From positions 124,001 through 188,000 of the IMG/VR virus record IMGVR_UViG_3300023174_000050: DNA of 64,000 bases; one strand, given 5' to 3'. The DNA comes from a virus. Within the stretch, counting starts at the first letter, position 1. Every line of letters starts with the position of its first letter. The notes beneath the pieces were generated by a model. That model was given only the letters and a program-made list of their open reading frames with translations. It was not told the origin of the DNA and did not search any database. The position numbers and the translations under genes were made by a program. Below, piece by piece: positions 56,579 to 64,000 of the stretch.

Positions 56579-57481
56579 ATGTCTCAATGGGGTAAATTAG
56601 ATAGACAGGTAATCCCTGGCTCAGTAATAGCAAATTTAAGTAGCACAACAGTTGTTACTTCACAAGATCAACTTGCAAACATTAAAATTGGGTATGCATT
56701 AGTTTTAGGTAATGTGGAATATGTGGTTGCAAACGTTGTAAATGCAACCACATATACATTAGATGTGGCATATGAATCAGCAAACACTCAAGGAGCACAA
56801 TCCTTTATAGCTGTTCAACAATCGCCAAAAAATTTAAGAACATATGGTTGGGGCGGACACGGTGCAGCAAACTTATTATATGGTGCGAATACTGTAAATT
56901 CACGAAACGTATATGGCGTAGACATATACGAGGCAATGAGTGCTCAAAATAAAGCAAAAGGTATTTCGCATTCTGGTTGGGTGCATTATCAAACTTGGGT
57001 TAATACTCAAGGTACAACAAGAAATAGAGCTGAAGTATTGGTAGCAATGTCTAAGAACTTTAACCGTTCTAATGTAGACTTTAATATTGGTTTAGATGCA
57101 AACGAAGACGCAATCTTGGCAGACTTATCATTATTCTTCGTAAGAGTACCTGCAGTCAATGGTCGTATTGCTAATGCGCAAACATTTAGTGCAAGCTATA
57201 GCTTTGAGGCAAATTCTACATTAGGTACACAATACTCAGGCGCAGTACTAAGTTACAAGTGGCAAAAATCTCCAAACGCTACAGTTTGGACAGACATTAT
57301 TGACGCACCATACTCAGGAAATGCTCAGTTCAGTGGCAACACTACAGCGAACTTAGTTATCTCTAACGTATTTGCAACTACTGGCACTGTAGGTATATAT
57401 CTAAGAGCTATTGTTACAGCAAATGCTGCAGCAAATCTAATATCTGATCCAATACAAGTATTAGTATCGCAAGCACAATAA
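56579..57481 (+). CDS. Virion structural protein with Ig-like C-terminus
   Basis: A 300-residue protein starting MSQWGKLDRQVIPGSVIA, rich in beta structure, with a C-terminal Ig-like domain (SYKWQKSPNATVWTDIID, VISNVFATTGTVGIYL). Ig-like folds decorate many T4-like tails and capsids. A fresh AAGGAG precedes the ATG, at the start of the fibre-rich block. Confidence 0.65.
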   Translation: MSQWGKLDRQVIPGSVIANLSSTTVVTSQDQLANIKIGYALVLGNVEYVVANVVNATTYTLDVAYESANTQGAQSFIAVQQSPKNLRTYGWGGHGAANLLYGANTVNSRNVYGVDIYEAMSAQNKAKGISHSGWVHYQTWVNTQGTTRNRAEVLVAMSKNFNRSNVDFNIGLDANEDAILADLSLFFVRVPAVNGRIANAQTFSASYSFEANSTLGTQYSGAVLSYKWQKSPNATVWTDIIDAPYSGNAQFSGNTTANLVISNVFATTGTVGIYLRAIVTANAAANLISDPIQVLVSQAQ

Positions 57482-57514
57482 TTGAATCTATAACTACAAA
57501 CTAGAAAATACAGA

Positions 57515-60433
57515 ATGGCAGATTTAAAATTATCTGATTTAGCTGCGGCTTATAACGTTACTGATGACACGTATTTTTATACGATTCAGGGCGGAATAAG
57601 CCGCAAGTTGGGTTCCAATATCTTAGCTCAAAATTTAGTTGACCCCATATTAAAAGGTGCAATAGTACTGGACGGGGTCCAATTAATTAATGGCACAGAT
57701 ACTAATCAAACTATTAGCTTAACAAAGTCTAGAACAGAATTTAATATCGGGCCACGATCTGTAAATCCTACACTACCAGATGGCACCAGAGACGGATTAG
57801 TTAAAGTTATTACTCTTGCTAATGTTTCTGGTGGTGCTGTCTATATAACTACAGACAACTCAAATATCTATCCAAATACATGGGTAACATTAGGTAAAAC
57901 TGGAGATACAGTTACCTTAATGTATACATCCAATACATATACCAAAGGATGGGTAATTTTAGGAACTTCTCCTGGAGTAAAAACAAATCAAACATTGGAT
58001 GAGGCAAATGTTTCTTTTGATAGAATACGAAGAGCAATAAGTGCAAAAGATGAAACAATAATATATGATCAGGCTAATGGTAAGATCTCTGTAGGAAATA
58101 TTGCAAATTTAATAGCTCAAGCAAATTTATTAGGGTTAACTACAGATAATTTGAGAGAAGGTAATGTAAATCTCTATTTTACTAATAATAGGGCAGTAAT
58201 TGCTTTAACACCGGATTTAAATCAATTAAGAAAAAGAAATGCAAATATAATATATGTTGCAGTAAATGGTGATGATAGATTAGATGGTTTTACAATGGCA
58301 AATGCTATTGCAAACATTCATGTGGCTTTGGCAAGAGCTAACGCATACATGACAGTGCACGTATTTCCCGGAAGACACACGTTATATAATAACCCAGTAA
58401 CAATACCTAGAAGAGTATCGTTAGTGGGGCACGATTTAAGAACAACTGATGTATACGGCGCTAATCCAACTGCAGATATGTTCTATATGAACACTGGCGC
58501 TTATGTAAATGGATTTACTTTTAGGGGGCATAGAGCAGCTAACCCAAATAATATTAAAGCAGGGCCTGCAGTATTCTCATATAATCCAGATGGTTCTGCT
58601 GGCAATATTACAACCAGCCCATATATTCAAAATTGTTCATCAATTACAACTACAGGTACAGGCGTAAGGGTAGACGGTTCGTATGTTGGTGGATTAAAAT
58701 CCATGGTGTTAGATGCATTTACTCAATTCAATGAGGGCGGTATAGGTATACACTTATTGAATCAAGGATATATGCAATTAGTTTCATTGTTTACTATTTG
58801 CTGCAATTATTCTGTATTAGCTGAAAAAGGCGGTTTTGCTTCTATAACAAATTCCAATACATCATTTGGTACATATGGATTATATGCTGATGGCGTGAGT
58901 CCAGTATTATACAGAGGGAAAGTACTTCGACAGTTATCAAGTAGAACTATTGAGTATGAAGGTACCAAAGTGCCCAATCTAAATGATAGATTGATAATGG
59001 CAAATTATAATAAGGCAAAATGTTTTAGAGATACTGGACTTATTGTAGATGCATTATCATATGATTTAGCATACCAAAGTAATACTCAATCAAGATTTTC
59101 TGGTCTACAGTATTGGGCACAGGGTATAAGTCAAGTATCAGATCAAACGACAGAAGTATTAAATGCTGTTACATATTTTAAGAATTTAGCTACTAATGTA
59201 GTTGTAAACAGTACATCATGGGATGTTGATGCAACAACTCCATATCAGTCAGCTAACGCGCAAGTTATAATTAGCGGAGCACCTGGTTCTTCTGATTCTG
59301 CAAGAGAAGTTGCCAATTTATTTACTACATATATTGATATATTTACAAATGGTACTTTTGGTGTTACTGATAAAATTATACCAAATTTATATAAGCCTGT
59401 AATACCCGCAGGTTACTATAACGCAGCAAACTTATTAATTGCTAATAAGAATTTTATTAGCTCAGAAGTTGCAACATATTTTGCAAATAATTATCCATAT
59501 GCAACATATATTCCTGGTAAAACTATATTCTCAGATGTTGGTAAACTTATAGATTCTATTTCTTTTGATATATTAAATAGTAATAGTACAGTTACATCTA
59601 ATAAACAGACTCTAACTCGTGCAATATTAAATTATAATTATAGTACAGATTTAAGTACAATTCAAAATCAAAGACCTCAGACTGCAGGTGCGTTCTCATT
59701 TATTAAAACATTTGTAGATGAAGTATTGTTTAAACAGGCAATTGCAAATACTTATCAAACTGCATATGTGCAAAATACAACTATAGCAGGCAATGTAACC
59801 GCATCCGAAATAAGTTATGTGCGTGCAAGAATTGATGATATTGTAGATATTATTAATAATGGTCCTACATGGCAAAATGTACAGTATAATATTTTACCAA
59901 TATCACTCACTGCCAATACTAATCCAAATATAGTAGCAGCAACAAATATATTGATAGCAAATAGAGATTTTATTAGAGCAGAAGTACTTGCTTATGTTGA
60001 TCAAAATTGGACAGATATTAGTAATGGTACAAGAAACTTCTACACCGTTAATGAAACAACAAATCTAGTGTCTAATATTTGCATAGTTACATTCGATGAA
60101 AAAATTCTAGCAGTAGATAGACCGCTTGCAAATAGTGTAGTTTCTTTCCATCAAGGAAGTTATATTCAAACAAGTACACATACATTTGAATATGTTGGCT
60201 CAGGTGATACATTGACCACAGCATTGCCATACAATGGCGGAAAACCTATTCAAGATAATGAAGTTGTATCTATAAATGGCGGAGCAGTTTATTATACCAG
60301 TACAGATCACAAGGGTGATTTTAGAATTGGCGATGAACTCTTAATTAGTAGAGCGACAGGTACCATTAATGGAAGAACATTCAATAAGAGTTTATTTGCA
60401 GTAATGACGCCATATATACTCGCATTACAATAA
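57515..60433 (+). CDS. Tail fibre or spike with right-handed beta-helix
   Basis: A 972-residue protein. The N-terminal part (DLKLSDLAAAYNVTDDT) is a baseplate-attachment-like domain. It is followed by a beta-helix region (IYVAVNGDDRLDGFTMANAIANIH-like start near residue 246, then TFRGHRAANP) that resembles pectate-lyase-type tail spikes. Residues in the last third (LLIANKNFI, LIANRDFIRAEV) repeat an IANxxFI pattern. A role in host recognition or polysaccharide binding is likely; no catalytic residues were identified. Confidence 0.72.
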   Translation: MADLKLSDLAAAYNVTDDTYFYTIQGGISRKLGSNILAQNLVDPILKGAIVLDGVQLINGTDTNQTISLTKSRTEFNIGPRSVNPTLPDGTRDGLVKVITLANVSGGAVYITTDNSNIYPNTWVTLGKTGDTVTLMYTSNTYTKGWVILGTSPGVKTNQTLDEANVSFDRIRRAISAKDETIIYDQANGKISVGNIANLIAQANLLGLTTDNLREGNVNLYFTNNRAVIALTPDLNQLRKRNANIIYVAVNGDDRLDGFTMANAIANIHVALARANAYMTVHVFPGRHTLYNNPVTIPRRVSLVGHDLRTTDVYGANPTADMFYMNTGAYVNGFTFRGHRAANPNNIKAGPAVFSYNPDGSAGNITTSPYIQNCSSITTTGTGVRVDGSYVGGLKSMVLDAFTQFNEGGIGIHLLNQGYMQLVSLFTICCNYSVLAEKGGFASITNSNTSFGTYGLYADGVSPVLYRGKVLRQLSSRTIEYEGTKVPNLNDRLIMANYNKAKCFRDTGLIVDALSYDLAYQSNTQSRFSGLQYWAQGISQVSDQTTEVLNAVTYFKNLATNVVVNSTSWDVDATTPYQSANAQVIISGAPGSSDSAREVANLFTTYIDIFTNGTFGVTDKIIPNLYKPVIPAGYYNAANLLIANKNFISSEVATYFANNYPYATYIPGKTIFSDVGKLIDSISFDILNSNSTVTSNKQTLTRAILNYNYSTDLSTIQNQRPQTAGAFSFIKTFVDEVLFKQAIANTYQTAYVQNTTIAGNVTASEISYVRARIDDIVDIINNGPTWQNVQYNILPISLTANTNPNIVAATNILIANRDFIRAEVLAYVDQNWTDISNGTRNFYTVNETTNLVSNICIVTFDEKILAVDRPLANSVVSFHQGSYIQTSTHTFEYVGSGDTLTTALPYNGGKPIQDNEVVSINGGAVYYTSTDHKGDFRIGDELLISRATGTINGRTFNKSLFAVMTPYILALQ

Positions 60434-60442
60434 AGGATAAAA

Positions 60443-60805
60443 ATGGCAACACTAGTTCCCTTAAATACATTTAAAACAATTACGTCTAATTTATATACAA
60501 ATGATACTATTTTGTATACTACGCCGGGTGAAACTGCAACTATTATATTGACTGCTCAAGTTAGTAACATTAGCGATAGGATTGCGAATGTTACCGTAAT
60601 ACATAGATCAAATGTTTTATCTGGAGGATTTAGAGTTATAACAGATACAGAATTGGTAAATAAGTTTGAAATAAATAAAAATGATGCAGCATCGGTTGTT
60701 GTAGGTAAAATTGTTTTAGAAGAAGACCAAGCTATTATTGCAAGGGCGGGTGCAAATGCGCACTTAAAGATACTCTTAAGTTTATTAGAAACATCGTTAC
60801 AATAA
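60443..60805 (+). CDS. Small tail-associated protein
   Basis: A 120-residue beta-rich protein with a [17 protein letters not shown] segment. It lies between two fibre genes and is probably a fibre connector or chaperone. No domain recognised. Confidence 0.55.
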   Translation: MATLVPLNTFKTITSNLYTNDTILYTTPGETATIILTAQVSNISDRIANVTVIHRSNVLSGGFRVITDTELVNKFEINKNDAASVVVGKIVLEEDQAIIARAGANAHLKILLSLLETSLQ

Positions 60806-60806
60806 A

Positions 60807-62567
<1,761 letters not shown>

Positions 62568-62568
62568 T

Positions 62569-63039
62569 ATGTTGACCTTGCAAGAATTTGATTATATTAT
62601 TCATGATAATATTGTATATGATTTACAATTATTAAATTATATTGATTCCGAAGGGAAAGATCATGTTGTTAAAGATTTAGGAACTCTTCATTCTTTAGTT
62701 GCATCTCAAAATTGTTCAATAAAATTAGAAGGTCTAGATTATTATAATAAAGAATTATATGATTGTTGTTTATCATTTAATCATACTGGTCCGGTGACCT
62801 GCCATGCCTTTCGGGCATTCAAAAATTCAAAAAGTTTTCCAGCACACGAAGATCCATATGACGTAGTACTACGAGTTATGTATGGCACAAAACATATTAT
62901 TATGAATGAACAAGAGATTGTTCTTAAAGAAGGTGACCAGCTATTCATACCAAAAAACACTATGCACGAGGCAATTAATAAAGAAGAATCTTTAATTTTA
63001 AGTTTTGGTTTGGAAAAATTTTTAATAGACAAAATGTAA
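62569..63039 (+). CDS. Cupin-domain protein
   Basis: A 156-residue protein with a cupin motif: AHEDPYDVVLRVMYGTKH and EIVLKEGDQLFIPKNTMHEA. A metal-binding His/Glu set is partly visible (HEDxY, then MHEA). It lies directly after the collagen-like fibre gene and before the radical SAM gene, so a shared role in modifying a peptide or protein is likely but unproven. Confidence 0.75.
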   Translation: MLTLQEFDYIIHDNIVYDLQLLNYIDSEGKDHVVKDLGTLHSLVASQNCSIKLEGLDYYNKELYDCCLSFNHTGPVTCHAFRAFKNSKSFPAHEDPYDVVLRVMYGTKHIIMNEQEIVLKEGDQLFIPKNTMHEAINKEESLILSFGLEKFLIDKM

Positions 63040-63054
63040 AATTTATATTATAAT
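63026..63054 (+). promoter_or_regulatory. sigma70-type promoter for radical SAM gene
   Basis: TAGACA and TATAAT with 17 bp. A start near 63061 would coincide with the ATG, so this may produce a leaderless transcript. Confidence 0.6.
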
Positions 63055-63060
63055 GTATGA

Positions 63061-64000
63061 ATGAATAATATTTTAGTTTATCTTAAAACAACAGAAACTT
63101 GTAATTTAAATTGCAAACACTGTTTTACCAATGGTACAAATGGTGCAAAAATATATTGGGATACCAATTTGGTTATAGATTGGATAACCAGATTATATAG
63201 ACATACGCCAAATTTAGATAGTATACATTTTGAATTTCATGGCGGAGAACCTTTTTTGGTACCTGTTTCGGAAATGCAAAAGGTATATTGTGCCTGTAAT
63301 TCTTTTTGGAAAAATACTACCTGGGGAGCAACGTCAAATCTTACGTTCAAACTACAACAGGATCAAATACAATTTATAAAAAATGAACTTGGAAATAGAA
63401 TAGGTACAAGTTGGGATCCAAAGATCAGATTTGCAAACAACAAACAATCTGATCTTTGGTTAAAAAATGTAAAAACATTGTTATCTGAAGGTGTAACTGT
63501 AAAATTATTCATTAGTGTTACTCAAGATACTATTAACATAGAACCAATACACCTATTGAGTTGGATTAAAATGTTAGGAGTTCAAGAAGTATCCTTTGAG
63601 CGCTTGACGCATAATGGTAGTGCAAATCTACATCCAGAAATATTTCCTACAAACAAAGAACAGGATGCTTGGTTTTTAAGAATGCATGAACAAAGTGAAT
63701 TATATGGTGCTAGAAACTGGTTTGATAATGAATTTTTGGAAACAATCTATTCTAAATTTGAGTCCGGTTTTAATAGAGGAGGCACTTTTTGCAGGGATTG
63801 TGAGGAAAAATTATTTACCATTAATGCAGATGGTAGTATATCCGGATGCCCTAATAGTGCACCCGAGGAGCATTTTGGTAAAATTACGGATAGTATAGAA
63901 AATCTATTATATAATCCAACAAGGATTAATAACATTGCATGTGAAAGAAACATGGATGTGCGATGTTATTCCTGCGAAGTTTTTGAGTATTGTGGCGGAG
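63061..64000 (+). CDS. Radical SAM/SPASM enzyme, partial
   Basis: The frame is open from ATG 63061 to the end of the window (313 residues). The 4Fe-4S motif is C14-x3-C18-x2-C21 (ETCNLNCKHC), followed by an FEFHGGEPFL motif. A SPASM-type C-terminal set of Cys begins at C244 and C247, then C263 (SGCPN), and C302-x2-C305-x5-C311. SPASM enzymes modify peptides or proteins, for instance by linking residues. No ribosome-binding site precedes the start. The enzyme continues beyond the window. Confidence 0.85.
   Translation, partial: MNNILVYLKTTETCNLNCKHCFTNGTNGAKIYWDTNLVIDWITRLYRHTPNLDSIHFEFHGGEPFLVPVSEMQKVYCACNSFWKNTTWGATSNLTFKLQQDQIQFIKNELGNRIGTSWDPKIRFANNKQSDLWLKNVKTLLSEGVTVKLFISVTQDTINIEPIHLLSWIKMLGVQEVSFERLTHNGSANLHPEIFPTNKEQDAWFLRMHEQSELYGARNWFDNEFLETIYSKFESGFNRGGTFCRDCEEKLFTINADGSISGCPNSAPEEHFGKITDSIENLLYNPTRINNIACERNMDVRCYSCEVFEYCGG

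Overview
The window is part of the genome of a large tailed phage with a T4-type (myovirus) replication core, probably well over 100 kb in total, infecting a Gram-negative bacterium. T4 core genes are recognisable by motif and order: gp46 (C-terminal part), sliding clamp gp45, clamp loader gp44/gp62, RegA, family B DNA polymerase gp43, UvsX and helicase gp41. A T4-type late promoter core (TATAAATA) precedes tail, internal-protein and DnaJ genes, while near-consensus sigma70 promoters (TTGACA, 16-17 bp, GTTATAAT) precede early-type genes and the tRNA clusters. A Gram-negative host is suggested by a Tat-type signal peptide, a beta-barrel protein ending in Phe, a periplasmic DD-peptidase and LPS-type sugar genes. 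The tmRNA tag (ANDEMFALAA) and the permuted tmRNA layout would fit a betaproteobacterium, but that is inference.

Layout. 1-5101: gp46, a 2OG-Fe(II) oxygenase and a CobT/CobS-like pair (VWA protein with an HExxH motif, plus an AAA+ ATPase). 5149-19477: a compact 17-gene sugar-nucleotide and glycosyltransferase island with Gmd, a GDP-fucose-synthase-type epimerase/reductase, a PLP enzyme whose active-site Lys is replaced by His as in 3-dehydratases, GT10- and GT11-like fucosyltransferases, a heptose-kinase-like enzyme, a TPP enzyme and two FkbM methyltransferases. 19480-24202: clamp, clamp loader, RegA, and an Hsp20 gene with a ROSE-like leader. 24199-26364: a reverse-strand cassette of five small membrane or exported proteins. 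26445-35098: polymerase, exported nuclease, UvsX, gp41 and small accessory genes. 35148-37896: two glycine-rich tail/adhesin proteins.

38308-46590: an RNA-rich region with 27 complete tRNA genes covering all 20 amino acids, one truncated tRNA, and a circularly permuted two-piece tmRNA. It is interspersed with protein genes: DD-peptidase, J-domain protein, YkuK-like RNase H fold, outer-membrane barrel, phosphoesterase, rubrerythrin plus rubredoxin, and a homing endonuclease. 46604-48464: an FkbM methyltransferase, an RNA polymerase omega homologue, a winged-helix protein and an HNH-like nuclease.

48565-56520: a late operon of proteins, several starting with a T4 capsid-targeting-like sequence (FKxYIxE); it includes nuclease-like, ligase-like, adenylyltransferase-like and Dps-like proteins, so it may encode capsid cargo. 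56579-62567: virion and tail-fibre proteins, including a beta-helix adhesin and a collagen-like (Gly-Ala-Thr) fibre. 62569-64000: a cupin and a radical SAM/SPASM enzyme that runs off the end of the window.

The most notable signals are the permuted tmRNA within a full 20-isotype tRNA set, the homing endonuclease whose ribosome-binding site can pair with the remnant of the tRNA it interrupts, the radical SAM/SPASM plus cupin pair behind the collagen-like fibre, the GDP-deoxysugar island, the possible capsid-cargo operon, and the ROSE-like leader. All function calls are by motif recognition; no database search was possible.
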